A stretch of 64,000 nucleotides of DNA, from the NCBI RefSeq assembly GCF_024436065.1, contig NZ_JANFNS010000003.1:1-64000 (forward strand), written 5' to 3'. The translations under genes were made by a program, and so were the position numbers. This DNA is from Saccharibacillus sp. JS10 (GTDB lineage: Bacteria > Bacillota > Bacilli > Paenibacillales > Paenibacillaceae). Shown here in pieces: positions 1-9,144 of the stretch; within the stretch, counting starts at the first letter, position 1; each line of letters opens with the position of its first letter. The notes under the pieces are model-generated. The model searched no databases and was not told the DNA's origin. It saw nothing but the letters and a program-made list of their open reading frames with translations.

Positions 1-350
<350 letters not shown>

Positions 351-615
351 AAGTCGCGAATACTTTCGCGACCGCGACTCGATTGCCTAACCCCTTCGGG
401 CAAGAGCAATCGACCAAGCGATCACTTCGGTCTTCGCTTTAAAAGAAAGCACCATGTGCTCGTTTAAAACGTGGCGATCATTGATTGCTCAATAATCTAT
501 TTATTCTCACGATCATCTGCATGATCGCGACTCACTTACTGTTCAGTTTTCAAGGAACAAACACTTGATTTTCGTTTCTGCCACTCAATGTTTCGCTCGC
601 AGCAGCAACTCTTAT

Positions 616-644
616 ATATTAGCACGTTCGTTTTCGTTTTGCAA
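616..644 (-). promoter_or_regulatory. rrn promoter proximal to 16S
   Basis: On the minus strand there is TTGCAA (639-644), a 17-bp spacer, then TAATAT (616-621), with an A-rich tract upstream resembling an UP element. It points at the 16S gene about 265 bp away. The leader between contains CCTTGAAAACTGAACA, a motif common in Bacillales rRNA leaders and spacers. Confidence 0.75.
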
Positions 645-753
645 GTCTTTTTTTAAAATCTTTTATTTCGCTTTTTCAAAGCGTAATATCGATCTCAATT
701 AGACTGGCTCGAAAGTTCGAACGCCACGGTTGCTCTCGCAAGACCGTTCTTAG

Positions 754-782
754 AATATATCACGCTGATATCGAGAAAGCAA
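754..782 (-). promoter_or_regulatory. rrn promoter distal to 16S
   Basis: On the minus strand there is TTGCTT (777-782), a 17-bp spacer, then TATATT (754-759). Together with the promoter 138 bp downstream it forms the tandem arrangement usual for Bacillales rrn operons. The 351-853 stretch holds only this leader and its promoters. I see no gene in it. Confidence 0.7.
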
Positions 783-853
783 GCATTTTATTTCTCATTT
801 TTAATTTTAGATCTGTTATCCGTTTTTTCCTTCTATTATATATGTATAGATAC

Positions 854-898
854 AAAAGAAGCCGGAACCCGTCTTATCGACGAGCTCCGACTTCTTTT
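854..898 (-). terminator. Rho-independent terminator of the purine permease
   Basis: A long stem (AAAAGAAGCCGGA.. pairing with ..TCCGACTTCTTTT) lies about 20 bp after the permease stop and ends in a U-rich arm on the minus strand. It separates the permease from the rRNA promoters. Confidence 0.85.
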
Positions 899-917
899 CA
901 ATTATAATTTAAATGAA

Positions 918-2309
918 TTATTCGCCGCCCAAGAATACGTAACGCGCAAGCACCAGGATTGCCAGTACCCACATCAACCAGTGGATCTTTACTTTTCGAC
1001 TTGTCAGCAAGCTACTTACGCCGCCCAATACGACATAAGACAAAATGCCGATCGAGATACCGTTCGCAATACCGTTTGTGAAAGGCATGAAGATGATCGT
1101 CAAGAAAGCCGGAATCGCCTGCATCATATCGTCCCATTCGATGTTGCGAACTTGCGAGATCATCAGAACGCCGACCATGATCAGTGCAGGAGCTGTTGCC
1201 GCCGAAGGCACAACCAATGCAAGTGGAGCGATAAACATTGCGAGTAAGAACAGAACGCCTGTCGTCACCGAAGTCAGACCTGTACGTCCGCCTTCCGCGA
1301 TACCCGCTGTACTTTCTACATAAGAAGTAATCGTACTTGTACCCAACACGGCACCTGTGCTGACGCCGACTGCATCGACCATCATCGCTTTACCGATTTT
1401 CTTTTCGCCTTCTTCTTTGTTTTTCATCAATCCGGCGCGCTCGGCTGTACCGACCAACGTACCGAATGTGTCAAACAACTCAACGAAAGTAAATACAAAT
1501 ACGATCTCGAACAATCCAAGTTGCAGTGCGCCCATAATATCCAGTTGTCCAACTGCCAGATCGCCAAGCGAAGGCAACCAGCTTCCTGTAGACAAACCGC
1601 TCAAATTAGTAACGCCCATCGGAATACCGATCAACGTGATCAATACGATTCCGATCAATAATGCACCGCGAATTCTCATAACCATCAGAATACCGATAAT
1701 GAAAATCCCGATCAAGGAAAGCAACGTATCTTTTTGGTGCATAAAGTCGCCTAGAGCCAATTGGAAGTTAGAGCCGACTACCGGCACCGGAGCTTGCAAC
1801 TGAGCTACATCTGTAATACCCGTCACGGTTGCGGAGATCGAGATGATATTGCCAAGCTTCATCCCAATAATCGTAACGAACAAACCAATACCGACTGTAA
1901 TCGCGGCTTTTATCGAAGACGGAACGGCTACAATGAGCATTTGTCTAACCTTCGTCACCGTCAAAATAATAAAGATGATACCGGAGATAAATACGGCACC
2001 GAGTGCAGCTTGCCATGTGATGGCACCGTTAGAGCTAAGTACGACGGTCATAAAGTACGCGTTAAGTCCCATACCCGGAGCGAGTGCGACCGGAATGTTT
2101 GCAACCAGACCCATCAAAATCGTAACGATACCTGCGCCTACCGCTGTAGCGAAGAATACGCCCGAAGCTGGGATACCCGCGCCATCTGGACCGAGGAACG
2201 AAATGTTGACGATCAGGATATAAGCCATGGTGATAAATGTCGTCAGACCCGCAATAATTTCCGTTCTGAATGTGGTTCCGTGTTCTTTGAGTTTAAAGAA
2301 CTTTTCCAT
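918..2309 (-). CDS. pbuG: NCS2/AzgA-type purine permease (adenine/guanine/hypoxanthine)
   Basis: Integral membrane protein of 463 residues, with about a dozen hydrophobic segments, the length normal for the AzgA/PbuG branch of nucleobase:cation symporters. The family-typical start (MEKFFKLKEHGTTFRTE), the early FITMAYILIVN segment and the FVELFDTFGTLVGTAERAGL stretch identify the branch. It should import hypoxanthine, guanine or adenine for salvage. An in-frame GTG three codons upstream (2318) is possible, but the ATG fits family proteins. It is preceded by a purine riboswitch of the guanine class, which supports a guanine/hypoxanthine substrate over adenine, and followed by its own terminator, so it is a single-gene unit. 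The symbol is given by homology. The paralogue PbuO cannot be excluded. Confidence 0.9.
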   Translation of the reverse strand: MEKFFKLKEHGTTFRTEIIAGLTTFITMAYILIVNISFLGPDGAGIPASGVFFATAVGAGIVTILMGLVANIPVALAPGMGLNAYFMTVVLSSNGAITWQAALGAVFISGIIFIILTVTKVRQMLIVAVPSSIKAAITVGIGLFVTIIGMKLGNIISISATVTGITDVAQLQAPVPVVGSNFQLALGDFMHQKDTLLSLIGIFIIGILMVMRIRGALLIGIVLITLIGIPMGVTNLSGLSTGSWLPSLGDLAVGQLDIMGALQLGLFEIVFVFTFVELFDTFGTLVGTAERAGLMKNKEEGEKKIGKAMMVDAVGVSTGAVLGTSTITSYVESTAGIAEGGRTGLTSVTTGVLFLLAMFIAPLALVVPSAATAPALIMVGVLMISQVRNIEWDDMMQAIPAFLTIIFMPFTNGIANGISIGILSYVVLGGVSSLLTSRKVKIHWLMWVLAILVLARYVFLGGE

Positions 2310-2360
2310 GTGAATCACTTGCCCCCTCTAAATATGAATAGCTAAAACATTGCGGAACGA

Positions 2361-2403
2361 CAAAAGAGCCCGGATTCGACTGACTCGTCCCCGGTGCTCT
2401 TTA
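2361..2403 (-). terminator. Expression-platform terminator of the purine riboswitch
   Basis: On the minus strand AAAGAGCaCCGG pairs with CCGGGCTCTTTT, and a short U-run follows. It lies between the riboswitch aptamer and the permease start, as in transcription-terminating purine riboswitches. When purine binds the aptamer this hairpin is expected to form. Confidence 0.75.
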
Positions 2404-2469
2404 GAATTGGGAAAAACGCGGAACGTTGCGCCAGATGAATACACATTCTAGCCACAAGGCCGCTTTTAC

Positions 2470-2540
2470 CCGTTTCGTAGAGAGATCAATTCGGTGATCG
2501 CGTAGAGACTTCCGAGCCTATCTCGGAATTATACGAACGC
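2470..2540 (-). promoter_or_regulatory. Purine riboswitch aptamer (guanine class)
   Basis: Minus-strand sequence shows the three-way-junction aptamer. P1 pairs CGTTCGTA with TACGAAACG. J1/2 is TAAT. P2 is CCGAG/CTCGG with a loop like GATAGGC. J2/3 is AAGTCTCTACGC, keeping the conserved U, CUAC positions. P3 is GATCA/TGATC with a CCGAAT loop. The nucleotide just 5' of the P1 3' strand is C, the specificity base for guanine/hypoxanthine (U would mean adenine). Xpt-type aptamers match closely. Confidence 0.88.
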
Positions 2541-2595
2541 TATTTCAATTGTCGATTACCTTATCCGTCAACGACTTGTCGACTTCACAGATTAC

Positions 2596-2624
2596 ATTCT
2601 AGGACAGCTACAAATCGTTGTCAA
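2596..2624 (-). promoter_or_regulatory. Sigma-A promoter of the riboswitch-permease transcript
   Basis: TTGACA (2619-2624), a 17-bp spacer and TAGAAT (2596-2601) on the minus strand: a perfect -35 and a 5/6 -10. It lies about 55 bp upstream of the aptamer. Confidence 0.85.
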
Positions 2625-2798
2625 CACAAAAATACGAATGTTCGCAAAGGGGTTTTATTCAAACGTTCGTTAATTATCCAAAAATAAGGCAATATAAAAA
2701 CGCTTTACTCTATATTTACGTCAATGTCTCTGTTTTCGTATACAGACCTGCTCATCAACGTAGTAAAGCGTTTGAAATCGTTATCGGCTTTAATCACA

Positions 2799-3419
2799 TC
2801 AAGTCATTTTAGCAGGTTCCATAGGTTCACGGACATGCTCTTTGATTTCAAAACTGTGGAAGATCACTTCAAATCCTCCTTCTTTACCTGGGCTTGCCGC
2901 ATATAAACCGACTTTAAGAGCTTGTCCTTCCGGGCAATATAGATGCGCGATTCGAAGTTGTTCCCATTCTTGGTCAATACTTCGAGCATAGATCAGAAAA
3001 TCATTGCCTTCTCGCACGACTTTGAATTGGAGACGTTGTTTGAACAAATCGGCAGCGGCATTGCGAGTCGACCAATCCGAATAGCCATCGCGCGTCACGA
3101 CTGCTCCCATATGCGAAGGTGCGTTTGGAATATATTCTACCGAAGTTTTAAGCCAATTATCTCTATTGACTTCGACAAACAATCCCGCTTGGTCAAACGT
3201 ATACCGTGGGTCCATTTCAAGTTCCGTGACCGCTTCAAAATCGCCACTGATCTCGTCAAAAAGCACATGCCCGTTGTACCGTTCAAAGCCATAATGTGTT
3301 TTTAGCCAAAAGTCGGTGTCTGGCAACGTATGTACCTTCAAGCTCTGCTCGGTCGTTTCTAATTTGTCCGGTTGCGTCATGATTTGAAGTTTGTCGGTAT
3401 GTTGGGGAATATACTGCAT
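2799..3419 (-). CDS. DUF1349 (concanavalin-A-like, REE1-type) protein
   Basis: Soluble protein of 206 residues with the features of DUF1349, a concanavalin-A/LamG-like beta-sandwich family. These include the TDFWLKTHYGF start, the DQAGLFVEVNRDNWLKTSVE segment, WSTRN, and a final LKVGLYAASP strand with FEVIFHSFEI. Homologues are thought to bind carbohydrate or small ligands, and no catalytic role is established. I chose the ATG at 3419, eight bases after AAGAGG. A GTG three codons upstream overlaps the ribosome binding site and is unlikely. It has no obvious operon partner, since the MFS gene upstream ends in a terminator. Confidence 0.8.
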   Translation of the reverse strand: MQYIPQHTDKLQIMTQPDKLETTEQSLKVHTLPDTDFWLKTHYGFERYNGHVLFDEISGDFEAVTELEMDPRYTFDQAGLFVEVNRDNWLKTSVEYIPNAPSHMGAVVTRDGYSDWSTRNAAADLFKQRLQFKVVREGNDFLIYARSIDQEWEQLRIAHLYCPEGQALKVGLYAASPGKEGGFEVIFHSFEIKEHVREPMEPAKMT

Positions 3420-3516
3420 GTCGAACACCTCTTTAACAGTTTTTTGGAAAACCTATACTTTACTCATTTTAACCAATCTGTTTGCAAAAGCACACTGTGT
3501 TCTTGATTTGAGAAAT

Positions 3517-3560
3517 AAAAAAGGACAGTTTCGCTTTAAGCGAGCGACTGTCCCTTTTTA
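3517..3560 (-). terminator. Terminator after the Bcr/CflA transporter
   Basis: AAAAAGGACAGT and ACTGTCCCTTTTT form a 12-bp stem with A and T runs on both sides, immediately after the transporter stop. It could also work in the other direction. Confidence 0.85.
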
Positions 3561-3567
3561 AATCTAT

Positions 3568-4776
3568 TTACGATTTTTCGGATTTTTTTACCAGTAAGAA
3601 GTAAGTGGCCAATGCAACAAGACTCGTAGCCATTAACGTAATACCGAGCGGAACCGCTGTATCTTCGCCTGCAACTCCAACAATCGGAGCAACCAATGCG
3701 CCCAATACAAAAGGAATAAGACCGAGTAACGCTGCGGCACTCCCTGCATTTTTGGCTTGGCTTTCCATCGCTAGCGGGAATGAAGCAGTCGAGGTGATAC
3801 CGATCGAGCAGACGAATACGAACAAAGGAGCAACCAAAGCAAATAACGGCCCTTCGACGATCGCTACGCCAACTACGATGATACTGGAGATCAGAGCGAT
3901 CCACAGACCGATCAACAACAGTTTTTGTTCGGGAACCCGGTGCGAGATACGTCCTACGATCTGGGAACCGATAATCAAGCTAACTCCGTTAGATGCGAAT
4001 AACAGAGCGAAGACCGTAGGCGATACGCCGTAAATATTTTGGTAGATAAAAGGTGTACCCGAGACATACGCGAAAACGCCAGCTGTCATAATGCCTTGCG
4101 CCAGCATATATCCAACGAATTTCCGATCACGCAACAACTTGCCGTAATTTTGAAGTTGAAGCTTGAAGTTTGGAGATACGCGTTGTTCGGGAGGATTACT
4201 TTCTTTGAGACGGAACTGCGTCATGAGGTATAAAAATACACCTAAGATTGCTAAAGAAATAAATACACCCGGCCATGTCGTGAATTTTAGAACTCCACTT
4301 CCGGCAATCGGAGCGACCAGCGGTCCCAAGTTACCTACGAGCAGCAATAAAGAGAAGAACTTCGTCAATTCATGTCCACTATACATATCCCGTGCGATAG
4401 CGCGCGAGATCACGATTCCTGCCGAAGCCGCAAATCCTTGAGCAAAGCGGAATACGATTAACATCCCGATATTCGGCGCATAAGCACAGGCTACGGAAAA
4501 CACCACATAACCGATCATCGCGATCAACAGCGGCTTGCGTCTACCATAAGCATCGCTTAAAGGTCCTACGACTAACTGCCCGATACCGAGACCTAGCAAA
4601 CAAGCGGTCAGGCTGACTTGAATCAAAGAAGCGCTTGTATCAAAATCTTTGGCAATTTCGGGAAAAGCGGGCAAATACATATCGATCGTAAACGGCCCTA
4701 ACGTCGAAAATACACCCAGCAACAAAGCGAGACCGATCACGCTCCATTGACGCGTTGTTTTTGTACTATTGTCCAT
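3568..4776 (-). CDS. Bcr/CflA-family multidrug efflux MFS transporter
   Basis: Drug:proton antiporter of the DHA1 subfamily, 402 residues and 12 predicted membrane helices. The first helix carries the Bcr/CflA signature FTIDMYLPAFPEIAKDF. The MFS motif A in loop 2-3 reads GPLSDAYGRRKPLL, and motif C-like glycines occur in helix 5. Substrates of the family include bicyclomycin, sulfonamides and chloramphenicol, and the actual substrate here is not visible. It is a single-gene unit with a promoter about 60 bp upstream and its own terminator. The short palindrome downstream of the -10 (CTGGAATCAG) could be an operator, but no regulator gene is adjacent. Confidence 0.9.
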   Translation of the reverse strand: MDNSTKTTRQWSVIGLALLLGVFSTLGPFTIDMYLPAFPEIAKDFDTSASLIQVSLTACLLGLGIGQLVVGPLSDAYGRRKPLLIAMIGYVVFSVACAYAPNIGMLIVFRFAQGFAASAGIVISRAIARDMYSGHELTKFFSLLLLVGNLGPLVAPIAGSGVLKFTTWPGVFISLAILGVFLYLMTQFRLKESNPPEQRVSPNFKLQLQNYGKLLRDRKFVGYMLAQGIMTAGVFAYVSGTPFIYQNIYGVSPTVFALLFASNGVSLIIGSQIVGRISHRVPEQKLLLIGLWIALISSIIVVGVAIVEGPLFALVAPLFVFVCSIGITSTASFPLAMESQAKNAGSAAALLGLIPFVLGALVAPIVGVAGEDTAVPLGITLMATSLVALATYFLLVKKSEKS

Positions 4777-4836
4777 AATGATGTAACTCTCCAGCCCCTT
4801 TTTGTACAGAGCGTATTCGCTCTAATCTGATTCCAG

Positions 4837-4865
4837 ATTATACATGACCTCGGTGACTAAGTGAA
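4837..4865 (-). promoter_or_regulatory. Promoter of the Bcr/CflA transporter
   Basis: TTCACT (4860-4865), 17 bp, TATAAT (4837-4842) on the minus strand, followed by a small palindrome CTGGAATCAG. Confidence 0.6.
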
Positions 4866-4975
4866 TATGATTTATGCTAACAAACTCACAAATTGCTTCG
4901 CGAGTGGCTTGATTGACAAAATACATGTACAAAAAGACTTACTCTCCATTATTTCGGATTCAATTCTTTTTCAGA

Positions 4976-5024
4976 CTATAAAAAGATTGAGACCTACAAG
5001 CAGTCCCAACCTTTTTATAGGTAT
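4976..5024 (-). terminator. Terminator after the DNA methyltransferase gene
   Basis: On the minus strand GGTTGGGAC pairs with GTCTCAATC (with G-U pairs) and is followed by TTTTTATAG. It closes the restriction-modification unit. Confidence 0.75.
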
Positions 5025-5027
5025 TTT

Positions 5028-6341
5028 TTAAATGTGATCGTGATATTCGGCTAAAAAGTCAGCAATAGGCTGCATGATTGCACGTGCCAGCAATACCGGA
5101 ACCGCATTACCGATTTGTTTGTAGACTTTGTCAATTTGTGCGTTGCGATCGAGTGTCCTGCCCGATTTACCGACTGGGGAACCAAAGCTGAATTCGAACC
5201 AGTCCGGGAAAGTTTGAATTCTTTTGATTTCGCTAATGGATAGCCGGCGATTATGCTCTCCGCGAAATACCCATTCGTTTTCTCCTAATTTCTCCATCGG
5301 TTCTCCACCGGGATGTTGCGGAGCTTGTCTACCGCTTGCTTGAATGGTAAAGCTTTGTTCACTCCAAGACTTTTTGCGATTACGCGACTTGTAAATCGAA
5401 CTATATGTTCCTTCGAAATATTCTCCGGGATCTGCTTCCAGATCTCCAATAGCTTCTTTCAAAGTGACCCATGGCAATTTGCCTTCAAACAAATCCGATT
5501 GGATCGGGTCGCCATGCGTCGGCAAAGGCAATTCGTAATGGTATCCGAATTTTTGTTCAATCTTTTCTTTGTGAACGCCTACCAAAAATACGCGCTCTCT
5601 TGATTGCGGAACTCCGTAATCTCGAGCATTGACCAGATGAGCCGTTACCGTATATCCCGCACTAGCAAAATCTTCTACGATTTGTTTCAATACTTCGCCT
5701 TTACCAAGAGTCATCATCCCTTTAACATTTTCGGCAACAAAAAATGCGGGCTGTGTCTGAATCAAGGCTCTAATAAAGTGCAAGTACAAAAAGTTTCGTT
5801 CATCGTCTATCAAGCGCGGACCGGCTTCGCTAAAGCCAGGGCAAGGAAAGCCGCCAATCATTAGCTCGTTATTAGGAAAATGCGCAACTTTTTTGATGTC
5901 TTTCTGATGTTGAAGAACGTCGGATTCGAAATTCAATCTGTAGGTTTCGTTCGCTTCTTGAAACATATCGTTTGTATAAACGGTGTGGAAAATACTTTGA
6001 CCTCTTAGACCATCGTAAGTTTCCTTGTCACGATGAAAAGCTCTCATTGCCGGTTCGTAACCAACAGTAGCTACAAGCCCCGCTAATTCCGTACCTAAAT
6101 CCAGTCCGCCCGCACCCGAAAATAAAGACACCGTATTGATTTTGTTTTCTTTATATAGAGCTTTCTCGATTAATTCTAAATCCTTTTTATCTTCAATGAT
6201 TTTTTTGGATTCTTCATCTATTTTTTGCATCAAAACGGATTTGACTTCATCGATAGATAAATTTAAAGCTGGTTTAAATTTACCTCTAGATCTTCGCGTT
6301 TCGTCTTTGTATGTGACTTTCTGTATGTTATCGACAGTCAT
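5028..6341 (-). CDS. DNA (cytosine-5-)-methyltransferase, type II
   Basis: Soluble C5-cytosine methyltransferase of 437 residues. Motif I (SLFSGAGGLDLG) binds S-adenosylmethionine at about residues 72-83. Motif IV (GGFPCPGF) carries the catalytic Cys167. Motif VI is AENVKG near 211, motif VIII is GVPQSRERVFLVG, and motif X (QIGNAVPVLLA) is at the C terminus. The target sequence lies in the variable region between VIII and IX and cannot be read from motifs. I use the ATG at 6341 because AAGGAG sits six bases before it. The longer frame to 6380 has no such site. It follows the putative endonuclease gene by 79 bp on the same strand and presumably protects against it. Codon use is more AT-rich than the neighbouring housekeeping genes, which suggests acquisition by transfer. 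Confidence 0.92.
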   Translation of the reverse strand: MTVDNIQKVTYKDETRRSRGKFKPALNLSIDEVKSVLMQKIDEESKKIIEDKKDLELIEKALYKENKINTVSLFSGAGGLDLGTELAGLVATVGYEPAMRAFHRDKETYDGLRGQSIFHTVYTNDMFQEANETYRLNFESDVLQHQKDIKKVAHFPNNELMIGGFPCPGFSEAGPRLIDDERNFLYLHFIRALIQTQPAFFVAENVKGMMTLGKGEVLKQIVEDFASAGYTVTAHLVNARDYGVPQSRERVFLVGVHKEKIEQKFGYHYELPLPTHGDPIQSDLFEGKLPWVTLKEAIGDLEADPGEYFEGTYSSIYKSRNRKKSWSEQSFTIQASGRQAPQHPGGEPMEKLGENEWVFRGEHNRRLSISEIKRIQTFPDWFEFSFGSPVGKSGRTLDRNAQIDKVYKQIGNAVPVLLARAIMQPIADFLAEYHDHI

Positions 6342-6420
6342 TGTTTCTCCTTCGTTGAAAATAATATTGGGATATGCCAACTATAGCAGAAATCATTTTA
6401 AAAGGCCAGAATGCCGAAGC

Positions 6421-7302
6421 TTAAATAAAGCGTTCTTTGCAAAGAGGATTCAATTGTTTCACTTGTTCTAATGTCAGTTGTGCAATCTTCTCGCCTGAAT
6501 AACAAGGATCTAATGGATGTTCACAATTCAGTCGGTATTTCATTTTAGTATCGTCCAATTCATCGACTTGCCATAAAAGTTGAACGGCCAACGGTCGGTT
6601 GCCGTCAGATTTCTTTTTGAGAATTCTGAGATTGTTAGCCGTGAAAATAATATAATGCTGAACGATCGGATAATGATCAATCAGTACCATTTTTTCTAAA
6701 ACATCTTTTCGCGACGCTAATTCCTCTACGGTGCAAACCAATATATATTCGGCTACGCCACTATCTGCAATCACTTCACCGTGGACTTTAGCGTGCTTTT
6801 TACTTTCGTCTAGAGTCAGCCCTTTATAAATAATATCTCGAACTTGTTGATCCTCAAATTCCAATGGATGCGATAATGCCCTGTATTTGTTAGTAATCTC
6901 TAATTTCCATCCGTTAGTGAGCATACTTTCTTTAGTTTTTCTAGCTCCTTCCGGAAAAAAAACTTGCGTATTCAAAAAGTTATTGGCATTATTTAAAGCG
7001 GCTTCTTTAATAGTTTCTCGCCAATCGCTACCCCATATTTCGAATGCGCGTTCAGCACGGATTTTATTTTCCTGAAATTCGTTCTCATTGGCTAACTTAC
7101 AACTGATTTTAAAATTAATGATATTACTGGGTGTAATTACTTCTTGTATACTAATATAAGCATCCGTTTTGGGCTCACCTTTACTCGTTCTGGGTTTATC
7201 GCTTTTCAAAACTTTAAATGTCTTATTTTCATATTCGAAAGAAGTTCCTACTTCAAAAAGATCCAGCACTCTTTTCTCTAGCTTTCCATATTTCTGCGCC
7301 AC
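6421..7302 (-). CDS. Putative type II restriction endonuclease (PD-(D/E)XK-like)
   Basis: A 293-residue soluble protein of unrecognised family, inferred to be the endonuclease partner of the adjacent methyltransferase. The sequence support is a short motif at residues 42-47 (GEPKTD) followed after about 20 residues by IxxK-type FKISCK (66-69). This spacing resembles a PD-(D/E)XK nuclease core, although the expected acidic residue before xK is Ser67. The long frame reaches 7365, but its extra codons lie inside the guaA terminator hairpin. The GTG at 7302 has AAGGGG seven bases upstream and is the likely start. AT-rich codon use matches the methyltransferase. Other functions are possible, since the call rests mainly on context. 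Confidence 0.6.
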   Translation of the reverse strand: MAQKYGKLEKRVLDLFEVGTSFEYENKTFKVLKSDKPRTSKGEPKTDAYISIQEVITPSNIINFKISCKLANENEFQENKIRAERAFEIWGSDWRETIKEAALNNANNFLNTQVFFPEGARKTKESMLTNGWKLEITNKYRALSHPLEFEDQQVRDIIYKGLTLDESKKHAKVHGEVIADSGVAEYILVCTVEELASRKDVLEKMVLIDHYPIVQHYIIFTANNLRILKKKSDGNRPLAVQLLWQVDELDDTKMKYRLNCEHPLDPCYSGEKIAQLTLEQVKQLNPLCKERFI

Positions 7303-7335
7303 AGAAAAACCCCTTATTTTATATTTTGATATCAA

Positions 7336-7366
7336 AAATGCCCCTATCAAAACTGATAGGGGCATT
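7336..7366 (-). terminator. guaA terminator
   Basis: A perfect stem (TGCCCCTATCA with TGATAGGGGCA, loop of four to five) followed by TTTTT on the minus strand, 47 bp after the guaA stop. It separates guaA from the restriction-modification genes. Confidence 0.9.
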
Positions 7367-7412
7367 TAATCGTTTCACATTCACCCATAAAAATATAGAG
7401 ATGGATATTATT

Positions 7413-8951
7413 CTATTCCCACTCGATCGTAGCTGGCGGTTTCGAAGTTACGTCGTACACGATACGGTTGACGTTATCGACTTCGTTGACGATCCGTACA
7501 GAGATTTTCTCAAGGACGTCCCACGGAATACGTGCCCAGTCGGCAGTCATGCCGTCGATCGAAGTTACCGCGCGGATCCCTACCGTATAAGAGTAAGTAC
7601 GCGCATCGCCCATAACGCCTACGCTCTTCATGTTTGGAAGCGCCGTGAAGTACTGCCAGATTTCGCTTTCCAGACCCGCTTTTGCGATTTCTTCACGCAA
7701 GATCAAGTCGGAATCGCGAACGATCGTCAGTTTTTCTTCGGTTACTTCGCCCAGGACACGAATCGCAAGACCCGGACCCGGGAAAGGTTGACGCCATACG
7801 ATCGCGTGCGGCAGACCCAGCTCTTCGCCGACTTTACGCACTTCGTCTTTGAACAATGTGTTCAAAGGCTCGATCAATTTGAACTTCATATCTTCAGGCA
7901 ATCCGCCGACATTATGGTGAGACTTGATCGTCTGCGCAGTTGCTGTACCACTTTCAACGATATCGGTATACAGCGTACCTTGTGCCAAGAACGAGAAATC
8001 GCCAAGTTTAGCCGATTCTTCATCGAAGCAGTAGATAAATTCGTTACCGATGATTTTGCGTTTTTGCTCTGGATCATCGACGCCTGCAAGTTTGCTTAAG
8101 AAGCGTTCTTGAGCATCGATCTTGATTACGTTGATATCGAATTTGCCTACGAATGTTTCCATTACGCTCTCGGCTTCGCCTTTGCGTAACAGACCGTGGT
8201 CGATAAACATACAAGTCAGCTGATCGCCGATCGCTTTGTGAATCAGCATCGCGACAACCGAAGAATCTACGCCGCCGCTAAGCGCGCAGAGCACTTTTTT
8301 GTCGCCGACTTGGTTACGGATATCTTGAATCGATTGTTCGATAAACGATTCCATCGTCCATTCGCCGCTGCATTTGCACACTTCATACAAGAAGTTCTTG
8401 ATCATTTCGTTTCCGTATACGGAGTGACGAACTTCCGGGTGGAACTGTACCGCATGCAGATTACGTTCCGCATGGCTCATCGCTGCGATCGGTGCCGATT
8501 CCGTACCTGCTTCCAGTACAAAACCTTCCGGCAAAGTAACGACGTGGTCGCCGTGGCTCATCCAGACCGTTTGCTTACTTTCCAGACCTTTGGTGAGTAC
8601 GCTGTTATGCAGGAAATCGACGTCTGCTTTGCCGTATTCACGTTTGCCCGCGCGCTCAACTTTACCCCCAAGCTGCTGTGCCATTAACTGCATACCGTAG
8701 CAAATCCCGAAGATCGGTACGCCCAAATCATAGATCGCTGGATCTACGTGCGGAGCACCTTCTTCGTATACACTCAGCGGGCCGCCTGAAAAAACGATAC
8801 CTGCCGGATTCAATTCACGGATACGTTCAACTGGAGTATTGTACGGCATTAGCTCACTAAACACACCCAGATCACGGATTCTTCGAGCAATCAGTTGGTT
8901 ATATTGTCCTCCAAAATCGAGTACGACAATAAATTCGTTCGGTTTATTCAT
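7413..8951 (-). CDS. guaA: GMP synthase (glutamine-hydrolysing)
   Basis: Cytosolic enzyme converting XMP to GMP with ATP and glutamine, the last step of guanine nucleotide synthesis. Length 512 residues is normal. The N-terminal class I amidotransferase domain shows the FGICYGMQ nucleophile loop and the FHPEV histidine-glutamate pair. The central ATP pyrophosphatase has the P-loop SGGVDSS. The C-terminal dimerisation domain ends in the usual [11 protein letters not shown] at 8951 has GGGAGG six bases upstream. It stands alone with its own terminator. No purine riboswitch is visible in its 190-bp upstream region, unlike the nearby permease. Confidence 0.97.
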   Translation of the reverse strand: MNKPNEFIVVLDFGGQYNQLIARRIRDLGVFSELMPYNTPVERIRELNPAGIVFSGGPLSVYEEGAPHVDPAIYDLGVPIFGICYGMQLMAQQLGGKVERAGKREYGKADVDFLHNSVLTKGLESKQTVWMSHGDHVVTLPEGFVLEAGTESAPIAAMSHAERNLHAVQFHPEVRHSVYGNEMIKNFLYEVCKCSGEWTMESFIEQSIQDIRNQVGDKKVLCALSGGVDSSVVAMLIHKAIGDQLTCMFIDHGLLRKGEAESVMETFVGKFDINVIKIDAQERFLSKLAGVDDPEQKRKIIGNEFIYCFDEESAKLGDFSFLAQGTLYTDIVESGTATAQTIKSHHNVGGLPEDMKFKLIEPLNTLFKDEVRKVGEELGLPHAIVWRQPFPGPGLAIRVLGEVTEEKLTIVRDSDLILREEIAKAGLESEIWQYFTALPNMKSVGVMGDARTYSYTVGIRAVTSIDGMTADWARIPWDVLEKISVRIVNEVDNVNRIVYDVTSKPPATIEWE

Positions 8952-9144
8952 GTCACGCCTCCCTTAATTACTGTCGCTAATTATACCGATGCCCTTCGCA
9001 TACCGCAAGCCAAAAAGGCGATCTTGTAAGCTGACTTCTGCAACTGAAAACGCTTTGATTTGCGAAGTTGGATTTTTCGACCCTAAATATCGTAAAATTG
9101 AGAAAATATTCGCCGCATTTATCTGTTAAAGGAGCTTGAATCTT

